Counted from the first letter of the stretch, positions 7,582-17,439 are shown. The stretch: DNA of 64,000 nucleotides from an uncultured Bacteroidales bacterium (GCA_944326325.1 CALVDQ010000002.1:101286-165285), one strand, 5' to 3'. Notes: a model not told the origin generated them from the letters alone. Made by a program: numbers and translations.

Positions 7582-9489
7582 ATGAGATATTTTGGAAAAC
7601 TGATTTTCGCCTTTGCGCTGCTCCCTTTGGTTTCCTGCGCAGATATGCTTGATGTGGCCCCTTCGGACCAGATAGCGAGTGCCAACATGTGGACGACCGA
7701 AAGCCTTGCGGACAAAGGGATGGCCGGGCTGTACGATAACTTCTACAGGGATGACCTGTCCCGTATACAGCTGCGTCACAATGATATGACCGGCATAAAC
7801 CGTCAGGGATGGATGGGTATGGAGTTCCAGACAGACTTCGTGTCGGACAACTATCATCTCCGTGCGCTTTCAGACGCCACCAAGGATGCGACTGAATTTG
7901 TGGTATGGTACGAATGGAAGTGGGCCTATACTTCCATCCACCAGATAAACGATGCCCTCGAGAATCTCCACAAGGCAGGCCTGAGCACCGAGAAATACGA
8001 ACGCTACATCTGCGAGGCCCGGTTCCTCAGGGCGTGGTTCTACTCCCGTCTGAACAAGATTTACGGCGGCGTGCCTCTGTACCTTGAGGTCATCTCCGAA
8101 TCCGAGTGTACCCGCGGACAGTCGACTGCTGTGGAGGTATGGAATGCGGTTATCGATGACCTTACCTACTGCATAGACAACCAGTATTTCCCGAACAATA
8201 CCCTGACCGAGAACTACGGCCGCCCTTCAAAGGGTGCAGCCTATTCGCTGAGGGGAATGGCCTATATGTGGATGGCATACGAGGCCGAGAAAGGCGAGAA
8301 CCCTACGGACTATGATGCAAACCACTACTACCAGCTTGCCGTCAACGACTTCGAGATGGTGGATGACTGCGGCTACGGTCTCTGGGCAGGCAAATTCATA
8401 GACTTCTTCCATTACAATAACGAGAAGGACCACGAGATGATATTCCCTCTCCAGTTCTCCTCCGACGCAGGCTACTGCGACAACCTGCAGCTCATAATAG
8501 GCGGACGCGACTCCTGGAATTCATGGTCTAACACCCGTCCGTCATCGGATTTCGTGGACTATTTCCAGAATGCAGACGGTACAAAGTTCAACTGGGAGGA
8601 CGTGATTCCAGAGTGGAACAATTCCGAATTCACCCCTGACGAGAATTTCTACAAGAGGGAGGTCTTCTTCTTCAGGGACGGCATCAGTCTCGACGACAAC
8701 GGTACTGTGGTGCAGGACAACTGGGACAGGGATCAGGCTGCCATAATCCAGGAGAGGATCGAACGTATCGGTCTGGATGTCTTCCGTAAGTATTATCTCC
8801 CGGACGGCAACGAGGACCGTATACGCCAGGCATACGAAAACAGGGATCCGCGGCTGAAGGATATAGTCCTCACCCCTTACGACCCGTACGATACTTTCAA
8901 GGATGCAACGGACAACGGAGGACAGACCCAGATAGGCAAGGAGCTCCGGTGGCCTTTCCTGACCGAGGGTGACGACTACGGCGACTACTATATCGGCGAC
9001 TACCAGAGTATGTATGTCTACAAGAAATATTCATACTCCAAGGCGGAGGATCTTATCGACCGTCTGCGCTGCCCTACCGACTGGCCTCTTATCCGGTACA
9101 CGGATGTGGTGCTCCAGCTTGCCGAAGCTTACGTCCATGTGGGACGGGCAGGGGATGCTGTCTCCATTGTCAACCAGATACGTTCCCGCGCAGGGATGCC
9201 GTCTGTCGGTGTAGGCACGGACGAGGAGGTGATGGAAGCCATCCGCTACGAGCGTCGTGTGGAACTCTGTCTGGAGGGGCACGACTACTTCGACGAGTGG
9301 AGATGGGGAACCTACAAGCAGATGAAGTTCGGCGGACGCGATACCTACGGCGGACAGTCCTGGTGGAAGGAATGGCAGGGCTATGACTACAACTGGTACT
9401 ATACCGACGATATGTATCCGTGGGGAGCTCCTGCCAGCGAATGCCAGAGGAATCCGAACCTGAAGCAGAAGCCGGGCTGGGCGTACTGA
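7582..9489 (+). CDS. SusD/RagB-family glycan-binding lipoprotein
   Basis: A 635-residue lipoprotein with lipobox LPLVSCADML (Cys19) and the SusD N-terminal pattern ending in TTESLADKGMAGLYDNFYRDD. TPR-like helices follow, then the C-terminal RYTDVVLQLAEAYVHVG and YERRVELCLEGHDYFDEWRWG segment typical of the family. It caps the SusC barrel on the cell surface and binds the glycan. It has a strong Shine-Dalgarno sequence (GAGGAGGAAATAAT before ATG), uncommon in this phylum. It follows susC at once and precedes a lyase gene. Confidence 0.95.
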   Translation: MRYFGKLIFAFALLPLVSCADMLDVAPSDQIASANMWTTESLADKGMAGLYDNFYRDDLSRIQLRHNDMTGINRQGWMGMEFQTDFVSDNYHLRALSDATKDATEFVVWYEWKWAYTSIHQINDALENLHKAGLSTEKYERYICEARFLRAWFYSRLNKIYGGVPLYLEVISESECTRGQSTAVEVWNAVIDDLTYCIDNQYFPNNTLTENYGRPSKGAAYSLRGMAYMWMAYEAEKGENPTDYDANHYYQLAVNDFEMVDDCGYGLWAGKFIDFFHYNNEKDHEMIFPLQFSSDAGYCDNLQLIIGGRDSWNSWSNTRPSSDFVDYFQNADGTKFNWEDVIPEWNNSEFTPDENFYKREVFFFRDGISLDDNGTVVQDNWDRDQAAIIQERIERIGLDVFRKYYLPDGNEDRIRQAYENRDPRLKDIVLTPYDPYDTFKDATDNGGQTQIGKELRWPFLTEGDDYGDYYIGDYQSMYVYKKYSYSKAEDLIDRLRCPTDWPLIRYTDVVLQLAEAYVHVGRAGDAVSIVNQIRSRAGMPSVGVGTDEEVMEAIRYERRVELCLEGHDYFDEWRWGTYKQMKFGGRDTYGGQSWWKEWQGYDYNWYYTDDMYPWGAPASECQRNPNLKQKPGWAY

Positions 9490-9531
9490 TCTGCAAGTCT
9501 ATGATATCAACAAATATATAAAGGTAAGATA

Positions 9532-11463
9532 ATGAAAAGGAATATAATTCTGACAACTCTTTTTTCAGTCTGCTTCATCTTCTCCGGTTGCGCAGACGAG
9601 GGCTATCCTGTCTTCTATCCGGGTACGAGCGTGAAGGACGAGGGCGGAGACAATCCGGAACCACCGACAACAGTGACTTCTCCCGACTACTCCCGTCTCA
9701 CTGCAGACAACCATCCGAGGGTAATATTCACCGACACTGATTTCGAGAGAATAGCAGCGGATGTTGCGGCCGGGACCAACGCCGCCCTGACTCAGATCCA
9801 CACCGCCATCATCAACAAGGCTACGGGATATGTCGGGGCTGCAGACCTCGAACGTGTACTGTCCGGGAAAAGGCTCCTGTCCGTAAGCCGCAATGCGGAA
9901 GAGCGCATCCTCTTCTGTGCATACGCCTACAAGACCACAGGCGAAGCAAGGTATCTTGAACAGGCGGAGCATGACATCCAGACCGTCTGCCGCTTTTCCG
10001 ACTGGAATGCCAGACAGCACTTCCTTGATGTCGGAGAAATGGCTGCAGGTGTAGCACTCGGCTATGACTGGCTCTACAACGATCTGTCTTCCGAAACAAA
10101 GGAGCTGGCAAGGACGGCTCTGAACGATTTCGCCTTTACTCCTGCCAATGAAGGAGTATGGAATCTGAATTTCTATGACGCTGTCAGCAACTGGAACCAG
10201 GTCTGCAACGGCGGTCTCGTCTGTGCTGCCCTCGCGGTCTACGAGGACAACCAGTCCGTCGCCAAGGGCATAATAGAAAAGGCCCTGGAGTCCAATGTGC
10301 CGGCCATGGAGGGAATGTACTCACCGGACGGGAATTATCCTGAGGGCTATTCCTACTGGTGCTACGGTACGCTTTACGAGGCACTGATGCTCACGGCGAT
10401 GGAGACCGCGACAGGTTCTGACAACGGTCTCTCCTCTACGGAAGGATTTTCCGAGACCGGGAAGTATATGCTCTTTATGGAAGGAACGACAAGTTCCTGT
10501 TTCAACTATTCGGACTGTGGACCGAGCAGTATCCCTTGCCTTGCACAATGGTACTTTGCCTGGAAGTTCAACGACCTTTCGCTCCTGTATATGGAGCTTG
10601 ACAGGTTGAGCAGTTATGAAAGGTGTTCTGAATCACGTCTTCTTCCTTTGATTATATGGTATGCTTCCAATCTGACTTTGGGCGATGTTTCCGCTCCTTC
10701 CGAGAATATTTTCCGGGGCGAGGGACTGACTCCTGTCGTGCTCATTCACGATAACTGGGCAATGGACGATACAGACAAGTTCCTTGGCATAAAAGGCGGC
10801 AAGGCAAATACCAGTCACTCCCATATGGATGCCGGCAGTTTTGTCTATGATGCTTTTGGAGTACGGTGGTCGGCAGATCTCGGGCTTCAGAGCTACGGTA
10901 CCCTTGAACCATATATCAATCTGTGGGATATGAATGACGGCTCCCAGAGATGGACGGCGTTCAGATACAACAACTTCAACCACAGCACCCTGACTGTGAA
11001 CGATACATATCACAGGGTGGCGGGAGAAGGAGTCATTACCGGCATTATCAATTCCAATGGACAGAAGGGTGCGACAATTGACATCACTGCTCCGTTGAGC
11101 AATGAGGTTGCATCTGCTGTCAGGACCATTTACATAGAAGGTGATGATCTGATAGTGGAAGACCGCATCACTGCACTTTCGTCAAAAGATGCGAATGTCC
11201 GCTGGACAATGGTCAGCCGTGCAACTCCGACGATTGCATTGGGGCGTATACAGCTGCAGAGTGCGACTGGAAAAAGGCTGTATCTCTCCACGAGTTCTTC
11301 GACCGGACACCGTCCGGCATTCCAGACCTGGTCGACCCAGAGTTCGAACTCATGGGATGCATCGAATTCCGGATACTATGAATGCGGGTATACAGTGACT
11401 GTAACAGCCGGAGATACAGCCACTATAAGGGTGAAATTGTCTCCTGACGATCCGGCATTGTAA
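9532..11463 (+). CDS. Heparinase II/III-type polysaccharide lyase, lipoprotein
   Basis: A 643-residue protein with lipobox CFIFSGCADEG (Cys20). An alpha-barrel region (about 55-370) has NHPRVIFTDTDFERI, FYDAVSNWNQVCNGG and YPEGYSYWCYGTLYEA. The heparinase II/III-like domain starts at SHSHMDAGSFVYDAFGVRW. The Asn-Trp-Asn, Tyr and His segments fit the lyase active site of the PL12/15/17/21 superfamily; I cannot assign the exact PL family. It should cleave uronic-acid glycans by beta-elimination, leaving the unsaturated ends that the GH88 module of the PL8-GH88 protein could remove. It is co-directional with SusD, 42 nt downstream. Confidence 0.85.
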   Translation: MKRNIILTTLFSVCFIFSGCADEGYPVFYPGTSVKDEGGDNPEPPTTVTSPDYSRLTADNHPRVIFTDTDFERIAADVAAGTNAALTQIHTAIINKATGYVGAADLERVLSGKRLLSVSRNAEERILFCAYAYKTTGEARYLEQAEHDIQTVCRFSDWNARQHFLDVGEMAAGVALGYDWLYNDLSSETKELARTALNDFAFTPANEGVWNLNFYDAVSNWNQVCNGGLVCAALAVYEDNQSVAKGIIEKALESNVPAMEGMYSPDGNYPEGYSYWCYGTLYEALMLTAMETATGSDNGLSSTEGFSETGKYMLFMEGTTSSCFNYSDCGPSSIPCLAQWYFAWKFNDLSLLYMELDRLSSYERCSESRLLPLIIWYASNLTLGDVSAPSENIFRGEGLTPVVLIHDNWAMDDTDKFLGIKGGKANTSHSHMDAGSFVYDAFGVRWSADLGLQSYGTLEPYINLWDMNDGSQRWTAFRYNNFNHSTLTVNDTYHRVAGEGVITGIINSNGQKGATIDITAPLSNEVASAVRTIYIEGDDLIVEDRITALSSKDANVRWTMVSRATPTIALGRIQLQSATGKRLYLSTSSSTGHRPAFQTWSTQSSNSWDASNSGYYECGYTVTVTAGDTATIRVKLSPDDPAL

Positions 11464-11503
11464 TGACATATTTAACACTTTTATATAACCAAAATTAAAG
11501 ACA

Positions 11504-11968
11504 ATGAACAGAATTCTAATTTCGGTTGCAGTGATTCTGATGACATTGCTGTCATCCTGCAACAAGCCTGACGAAGGCCAGCAGACCCAGACGGAAACGA
11601 TAGAGGTCTCCCTGTCGGTTACCGATATCCAGGACAACTGTGCCACAATCAAGGCGGAATTGACACAGGGCAATTTCTATGGTGCGAAACTTATCGAAAT
11701 GATGGATTTCCAGGATGTCACCATTGATCTTGAAAGTGAGATACAGCTTACGAACTACGTGATAGCAAACGGGGTGGATGTAGAGCTGCCTTATGAAAAC
11801 ACACTTACTGATATCAGGATCGGACAGAAAAAATTCACAGCCATAATAGTTTATGACTCTACAGGCCGTGCCGTGGATGTCCAGTACACGACCTGGGATC
11901 CGGTCGGACTTCCTGACGGTTGGAGTACCGAGAACAATCCAGGGGAATTGGACGAGATTGTATGGTAA
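11504..11968 (+). CDS. Small lipoprotein of the PUL, unknown function
   Basis: A 154-residue protein with a clear lipoprotein signal (ILMTLLSSCNKPDEG, Cys22). The rest looks like one beta-sandwich of fibronectin type III or similar kind (VSLSVTDIQDNCATIKAEL). No catalytic motif was seen. Sitting between a lyase and a fimbrillin-like lipoprotein in the operon suggests a surface accessory or glycan-binding role, which is inference from position only. Confidence 0.7.
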   Translation: MNRILISVAVILMTLLSSCNKPDEGQQTQTETIEVSLSVTDIQDNCATIKAELTQGNFYGAKLIEMMDFQDVTIDLESEIQLTNYVIANGVDVELPYENTLTDIRIGQKKFTAIIVYDSTGRAVDVQYTTWDPVGLPDGWSTENNPGELDEIVW

Positions 11969-11987
11969 CCTTTAAATCAGAATAGAT

Positions 11988-14066
11988 ATGAAACATTATA
12001 TTTTTGCAATAGGCGTTGCAGCATTGGCTGCCGCATCCTGCTCCTTGGAGGAAAACAAACTCGAGCAGCCGGTACAGGAAGGCGTCCGGATGACCCTGTC
12101 AGGAAATGCTACCATAGCCACCAAGACCTCGATCGGTGAAAAAGACGGGGATATATATCCTCTGCTCTGGGCTACAGGTGATGTAATAACCATTAATTCC
12201 AAGGATGCGAATGCTTCCGGGGCATTCATCAATGAACAGGCCGAACTTTTTTCTGAAACTGCCGGAAGTCCTTCGGGAGTGTTCCAGACCTACAATGCAC
12301 TTAGTCCGGCTGCGGATATGGATGTTTACATAACGTATCCGGGAACTGTCGTTTATGAGGAAGGCACTGCAACGGCTTCCTTGCCGGATCTCCAGACACA
12401 GCTGGCTCCTAACTCAAGTATCCACGTTGGCAATTATTCATTTGCCTATGACGATATTACAATCAATGCCGGACAGACAGAGGACGTGAATTTCACCCTT
12501 GAACAGAAGACGGCATTCGTGAAACTCGTACTTTCGACATCGGAATACACTTCACTCAATCTTGTCAAGGCGAGATTGTATTCGCCTGGTGCCGTACTGT
12601 CCGGGAATATTTCCTGCAATCTGGCCACAGGCAAGATGACTTATACGGACACTAAGGACTATGTCGGTGCGACTATTGACAATCCTTCCGCTTTTTCCGA
12701 GACACAGGAAGTATATTTCACAGCACTTCCTTGTGACCTGACTTCAGCTGAGGACGTCTTTGTAATCGTGACAATGCAGGATGGTACGAAGACTGTGGAG
12801 ATTCCTGCAAGGATAAAGGGCGGTGAACTTCGGGAAAGCTGTCTGACAGTCATTACGGTAAGCGGCATAAGTGAATCGACAAACGAATTCGAATGGTATG
12901 AGCCTGTGGAGACAAGGTATGTGGCGGCATTCGGAGACGGCTGGAGCTACGGACCTGCAAACTGCTTTGTGGCATATTATGATGGTGAGGCTGTCACTTT
13001 TGATGTCAAGGCAAGGGGTAACTTCATACGCTGCCGGAAGCCGGCTTCAATCCAGGTTTACAATGCCTGCGAGCAGAATGTCAGCAACAAGACGAACCTC
13101 CAGATAAACGGTCAGGACGCCTGGGACGGTTCCGCATACGTAGATTTCCCTTTAGATAATACATATCAGGTATCAATCAAGGCAAATGCGGCCGGTTCTT
13201 ATACCGGTTACAGTTCCAAGGTTCGTCTTTTCGATGAGAACGGGACATGCATCTGGGCATTCAATATATGGGGCAACAGGGACCAGCTCCAGGAGCAGAC
13301 ATATAAAAACGGTGTGATGCTTGACAGGAATATCGGTTCCGATGACAAGGGCTATGGCTATCAGGGAGGTTCGTACTATCAGTGGGGCAGACCTTTCCAG
13401 ACCGGCTGGTCTTCATCCGGAGGACTTTTCTCCGGTACGCCTACTGTAGTTACAGACCTCGGTATATCTGCCGAGCATCCTGAAGTTTTCTATCATATGA
13501 ATGGAGTTGACCCTTCCCAGGGCGGGGACTGGTATCTCGGGGCTCATACCGGGGCACGCAGTGAACATCTCGATGACCTCTGGGGCAACCAGAATCTGAC
13601 AGGAGAAGAAGTAGTGCAGACCACCGGAACCAAGTCAATTTATGACCCTTGTCCTCCGGGCTATATGGTTCCGTCTCCGAAGCTTCTGACCGAGATGTTC
13701 AAGACTGCCACACTTAAATATGGTACGGATGTAATAGAAAATAGCGGCACAAGCTATTTTCATGCAGGTACAAAAGAAAAATTTACGGAGCCGAATTTCC
13801 TGTTCTACACCTTGCCTGACGGCTCACAGGCAGTGTGGCCGTTCAGCGGGTGCAAATGGGGCTCGAACGGTGGAAACTGCGACGACAACAGCCACGATAT
13901 CTGCGCCTGCTGGTCCAATTCCACTATTACAAGCTATGAGCAGGACGGAGCAAATGCCTACGTGTTTGTCTACCGCTTCAAGTCAGAACCTTGGTCACTT
14001 GTCCAGAACGGCAACAGGGCACACGGATATCCTGTACGTTGTATGAAAGACACCGAAAACAGGTAG
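11988..14066 (+). CDS. Fimbrillin-like lipoprotein with FISUMP-like C-terminal domain
   Basis: A 692-residue lipoprotein (ALAAASCSLEE, Cys18). The N-terminal half has features of the fimbrillin-like families: ATKTSIGEKDGDIYPLLWATGD, then repeated beta-rich stretches to about residue 290. The C-terminal part (about 450-690) has YYQWGRPFQ, YDPCPPGYMVPSP and the ending GYPVRCMKD, like the Fibrobacter succinogenes major paralogous (FISUMP) domain. Such proteins often hold the surface glycan-binding slot of a PUL, so a binding role is inferred. It lies 19 nt after the preceding lipoprotein gene and is followed by a terminator-like hairpin. Confidence 0.75.
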   Translation: MKHYIFAIGVAALAAASCSLEENKLEQPVQEGVRMTLSGNATIATKTSIGEKDGDIYPLLWATGDVITINSKDANASGAFINEQAELFSETAGSPSGVFQTYNALSPAADMDVYITYPGTVVYEEGTATASLPDLQTQLAPNSSIHVGNYSFAYDDITINAGQTEDVNFTLEQKTAFVKLVLSTSEYTSLNLVKARLYSPGAVLSGNISCNLATGKMTYTDTKDYVGATIDNPSAFSETQEVYFTALPCDLTSAEDVFVIVTMQDGTKTVEIPARIKGGELRESCLTVITVSGISESTNEFEWYEPVETRYVAAFGDGWSYGPANCFVAYYDGEAVTFDVKARGNFIRCRKPASIQVYNACEQNVSNKTNLQINGQDAWDGSAYVDFPLDNTYQVSIKANAAGSYTGYSSKVRLFDENGTCIWAFNIWGNRDQLQEQTYKNGVMLDRNIGSDDKGYGYQGGSYYQWGRPFQTGWSSSGGLFSGTPTVVTDLGISAEHPEVFYHMNGVDPSQGGDWYLGAHTGARSEHLDDLWGNQNLTGEEVVQTTGTKSIYDPCPPGYMVPSPKLLTEMFKTATLKYGTDVIENSGTSYFHAGTKEKFTEPNFLFYTLPDGSQAVWPFSGCKWGSNGGNCDDNSHDICACWSNSTITSYEQDGANAYVFVYRFKSEPWSLVQNGNRAHGYPVRCMKDTENR

Positions 14067-14093
14067 ACAGTCATAGTGTAATTTTTTTCCAAT

Positions 14094-14129
14094 GGGGATG
14101 CCGGGCTTTGCGTTCCGGCACCCCTTTTT
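14094..14129 (+). terminator. Rho-independent-like terminator after the PUL operon
   Basis: A hairpin with arms GGGGATGCCGG and CCGGCACCCC around a 9-base loop (GCTTTGCGTT region), directly followed by TTTTT. It lies 28 nt after the fimbrillin-like gene. The loop and tail also hold the promoter of the next gene. Confidence 0.7.
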
Positions 14130-14138
14130 GTATCTTTG
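14107..14138 (+). promoter_or_regulatory. Promoter of the PL8-GH88 gene
   Basis: TTTG (14107-14110), a 20-nt spacer and TATCTTTG (14131-14138) match the Bacteroidetes consensus TTTG-N19-21-TAnnTTTG exactly. The ATG lies 20 nt after the -7 box. The -33 element lies inside the loop of the upstream terminator. Confidence 0.8.
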
Positions 14139-14157
14139 ACAACGAAAAGAACCGAGA

Positions 14158-17100
14158 ATGATGAAAAATCTCCTTTTGACCTTTATCCTGAGCCTGTCTC
14201 TGCCGTTCTCTTTCCAGGCAGAAGCGGCTTCTGCTTCCGGTACATCGCTGGAAAAAGTCAGGCAAGCCTTTGTCGAGGCATCCATAGTCTCCTATGCCCC
14301 CGATGAGGCGGTGACGAGACGCTTTATAGAATACTCCGACCACGGACGGGCGAACGACGTGCTCCTCCTCCAGCTCTATATGGCCGTGCATCTTCCTGAC
14401 GACGAGGTTCAGAGCCTCCTGGACAGCTTCGACTGGGAGGAGGGCTGCTGGAATGATATCGACTACACTGCGCAGGACAGGGGCCGCTGGCCTGCTACCC
14501 TGCATCTTACGAGGATGTATGCCCTGGCAAAGCTCTACAGGTATCCCGGCCAGCCCTGGGAAGGCTCGGAAAAGCTGCATATCCTCCTGCATTCCGGGAT
14601 GGCCTGGTGGTTCCGCAATATGCCTGTCTGCCCCAACTGGTGGCACAACGACATCGGCGTTCCCAAGAAGATGACAGCTTTGCTCCTGATGCTCAGGGAC
14701 GAACTCTCGGAGGACGAAATTGCAGGAGGACTCAAGGTGCTCGAACGCTCGAAGTTCGGGATGACCGGACAGAACAAGGTATGGCTCGCCGGGAACAACC
14801 TGATGAAAGGGCTGCTGACGGATGACGCCGCCTTGGTGCAGAAAGCGAAGGAGCAGATAGCAGAGGAAATCTACATCACTTCCTCGGAAGGCATCCAGGA
14901 CGACTGGTCCTTCCACCAGCACGGTCCCCAGATCCAGTTCGGGAACTACGGCCTTGCGTATGCTGACGGCGTATCGTTCTGGATAAGGGTCCTGGACGGT
15001 ACGGAATACGCATTCTCACCGGAACAGGTGGACATAGTCGCGGGCCTGCTGAAGAACGGTATCTGCCGGTGTGTCTTCAAAGGTGTGATGGACCCGAGTT
15101 TCTGCGGACGGCAGAATTTCATCGACGCCGGAACGGGAAAGGCGTTCGCCCTCTCTGTTGCGGCGCAGAATATGGCGGCTGCCTCGGAAGGAGATCCGGA
15201 ATTCTTCCGGAAAGTCGCCCTTGAGAACCTGCAGCCGGAGAAATACCGCAATTCCCTTACCGGACCTGTCTATTACCGGCGTTCCGACTGCGGGATCTAC
15301 CGCCGTCCGGACTGGTATGCCTCCATCAGAATGCACTCCGACAGGACGATAGGCTTCGAGTTCACCAACCGGGAAAACACCCTTGCGAACTTCTCGGCTG
15401 ACGGAGCCCTCATCCTTATGCAGGACGGTCATGAATTCGAGAACATCTTCGCCTGCTGGGACTGGAGAAAGGTGCCCGGGGTCACGGCGTATGATGACGG
15501 GAAGCCGATCAAATGCGATGATTCAGTGGCAGGCAAACGCAACTGGTCCTCCCACGTCGGAGGGGCTGTCTCGGGAGATGTCATGGCCGCGACGATGGAA
15601 CTGCAGCGCGACGGGCTCCACGCTTTCAAGAGCACGTTCTTCTTCGAGGACTGCGTGGTGAACCTCGGGTCGGGCATCACGGTCTCCCGCGACGATTTCA
15701 AGTCGGTAACCACGGCCGTCGACCAGACTCACCTTGTCGGGAAAATCACCTCCGGAAAGAACTGGGTACACCACAACGGGAGAGGTTACGTCAGCCTTGA
15801 CGGTGCCCCGCTTATGGTCTCCGACACTCTCCAGAAAGGGAAATGGGACGACATAGATCCGGCTTTCAAGGACAAATGGGACGAGACGCAGGTGTTCAAG
15901 TGCTGGTTCGACCATCCTCTCGGAACTCTCCGCAACGGAAACCGGGGAACGTATGCGTATGCCCTTGTCCCATGTTCGACGGCAAGACAGACAGCCGCCT
16001 TTGCCTCACGCTATGAAAAGGGAAGGGCTCCGGTCGAAGTACTGAGGAACGATGCTCTCTGCCAGGCTGTCCGCCACGGTGATGTCCTCTGTGCCGTCTT
16101 CCACACTCCGGGAAGCTACAATCTTGGAGACAAGGTCTTCGACATCTCCGTCCCGTCGGTCATCATAAGCGATGCTTCAGGATCACAGGCCGTGACGGAA
16201 CTTCCCGAGACAATGGAACATCTGTCCGCCAGGGTATTTGAAAGGGCATGGCATCAGCTTTCCCTTCTGGACCGGAACCTCGGGGCGGCTGCAGAGGCTC
16301 TGTCGCGGGACAGCGGAAGGGATACCCTCCTTTTCCCTCGTACCCTCGACAAGGACGGGAATCTGGTCACGAGCAATATAAGATGGTGGTGTTCAGGTTT
16401 CTATCCCGGTTCCCTGTGGTATGTCTATGACTATACAGGAGATCCGGAGGTGAAGGCGCTCGCGGAGAAATACACCTCGGCTCTCGAGCCGCTGAAGTTC
16501 CGCAAGGATGACCATGACATAGGTTTCCAGATAATGTGCAGCTTCGGCAACGAGTATGCGGCAACCGCTGATCCGCATTGCCGCGAAGTCATCGACACCG
16601 CTGCGGCTTCCCTGTGCACCCGGTTCAACCCTGCCGTAGGCTGTACGCGCTCCTGGAGCTTCGGCAAGTGGAAATTCCCGGTCATAATCGACAACATCAT
16701 GAATATGGAGTTGCTGCTCAAGGCATACACCTTCTCGGGCAATGAACTCTACAGGCAGGTGGCCGTCTCCCACGCCCTGACCACAATGAAGAACCATTTC
16801 CGCCCGGACCACAGCTGCTGGCACCTTGTGGACTACGACCCTCTGACAGGCGAGGTCCTCGGCAAGCAGACCGTGCAGGGCTTCTCCGACAGTTCCGCCT
16901 GGAGCCGCGGGCAGGCGTGGGCGCTATACGGATACACGATGATGTACCGCTATACGCAGGACCGCCGTTTCCTGGACCACGCCATTGCAGTGACCGACTA
17001 CCTTCTGGCACGCCTTCCGGAAGACGGCATCCCGTACTGGGACTATGATTCTGACGAGATACCGGACGATTTCAGGGACGCATCCGCCGCAGCTGTCATG

Positions 17101-17361
17101 GCGAGCGGTCTGACCGAGCTGTCGTCATACGTCAGGGGAGAGAAGTCGTTCCTCTATCTTTCCACGGCAGAAAAGATGCTGCGCACCCTCGCTTCGGACA
17201 GCTACCTCGCCTCGGAAGGGGATCTCCGGGGTTTCCTGCTGAAGCACAGCGTGGGCAACAAGCCCGGCGATTCCGAGGTGGATGTACCGCTGACATATGC
17301 GGACTATTACTTCCTCGAAGCCCTTCTCCGCTATCTCGGCATTTCCGGCTTGTCCCGCTGA
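14158..17361 (+). CDS. PL8 polysaccharide lyase fused to GH88 unsaturated glucuronyl hydrolase
   Basis: A 1067-residue secreted protein (signal peptide to about residue 24). Residues about 30-690 form a PL8 lyase (chondroitin AC/hyaluronate/xanthan lyase family). Asn206 in TGQN, His255 in FHQHG, Tyr264 in GNYG, Arg318 and Glu406 in NREN lie close to the spacing of Asn175, His225, Tyr234, Arg288 and Glu371 of Pedobacter chondroitinase AC. The second Arg of that enzyme (Arg292) appears to be Ile322 here. Residues about 695-1067 form a GH88 domain with Asp787 in HDIGF, Asp845 in IIDNIMNM, and SAWSRGQAWALYG. The lyase makes unsaturated uronic ends that the hydrolase removes, so one chain would do both steps. 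It has its own promoter. No sulfatase is nearby, so a non-sulfated glycan such as hyaluronan is possible. Confidence 0.9.
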   Translation: MMKNLLLTFILSLSLPFSFQAEAASASGTSLEKVRQAFVEASIVSYAPDEAVTRRFIEYSDHGRANDVLLLQLYMAVHLPDDEVQSLLDSFDWEEGCWNDIDYTAQDRGRWPATLHLTRMYALAKLYRYPGQPWEGSEKLHILLHSGMAWWFRNMPVCPNWWHNDIGVPKKMTALLLMLRDELSEDEIAGGLKVLERSKFGMTGQNKVWLAGNNLMKGLLTDDAALVQKAKEQIAEEIYITSSEGIQDDWSFHQHGPQIQFGNYGLAYADGVSFWIRVLDGTEYAFSPEQVDIVAGLLKNGICRCVFKGVMDPSFCGRQNFIDAGTGKAFALSVAAQNMAAASEGDPEFFRKVALENLQPEKYRNSLTGPVYYRRSDCGIYRRPDWYASIRMHSDRTIGFEFTNRENTLANFSADGALILMQDGHEFENIFACWDWRKVPGVTAYDDGKPIKCDDSVAGKRNWSSHVGGAVSGDVMAATMELQRDGLHAFKSTFFFEDCVVNLGSGITVSRDDFKSVTTAVDQTHLVGKITSGKNWVHHNGRGYVSLDGAPLMVSDTLQKGKWDDIDPAFKDKWDETQVFKCWFDHPLGTLRNGNRGTYAYALVPCSTARQTAAFASRYEKGRAPVEVLRNDALCQAVRHGDVLCAVFHTPGSYNLGDKVFDISVPSVIISDASGSQAVTELPETMEHLSARVFERAWHQLSLLDRNLGAAAEALSRDSGRDTLLFPRTLDKDGNLVTSNIRWWCSGFYPGSLWYVYDYTGDPEVKALAEKYTSALEPLKFRKDDHDIGFQIMCSFGNEYAATADPHCREVIDTAAASLCTRFNPAVGCTRSWSFGKWKFPVIIDNIMNMELLLKAYTFSGNELYRQVAVSHALTTMKNHFRPDHSCWHLVDYDPLTGEVLGKQTVQGFSDSSAWSRGQAWALYGYTMMYRYTQDRRFLDHAIAVTDYLLARLPEDGIPYWDYDSDEIPDDFRDASAAAVMASGLTELSSYVRGEKSFLYLSTAEKMLRTLASDSYLASEGDLRGFLLKHSVGNKPGDSEVDVPLTYADYYFLEALLRYLGISGLSR

Positions 17362-17439
17362 TTTCCGGTTATGACATTTTGTCGTATGCCATGCCGCTGG
17401 CACGGAAAATGAGTCGTATACGGATACTGTTAAAATATC

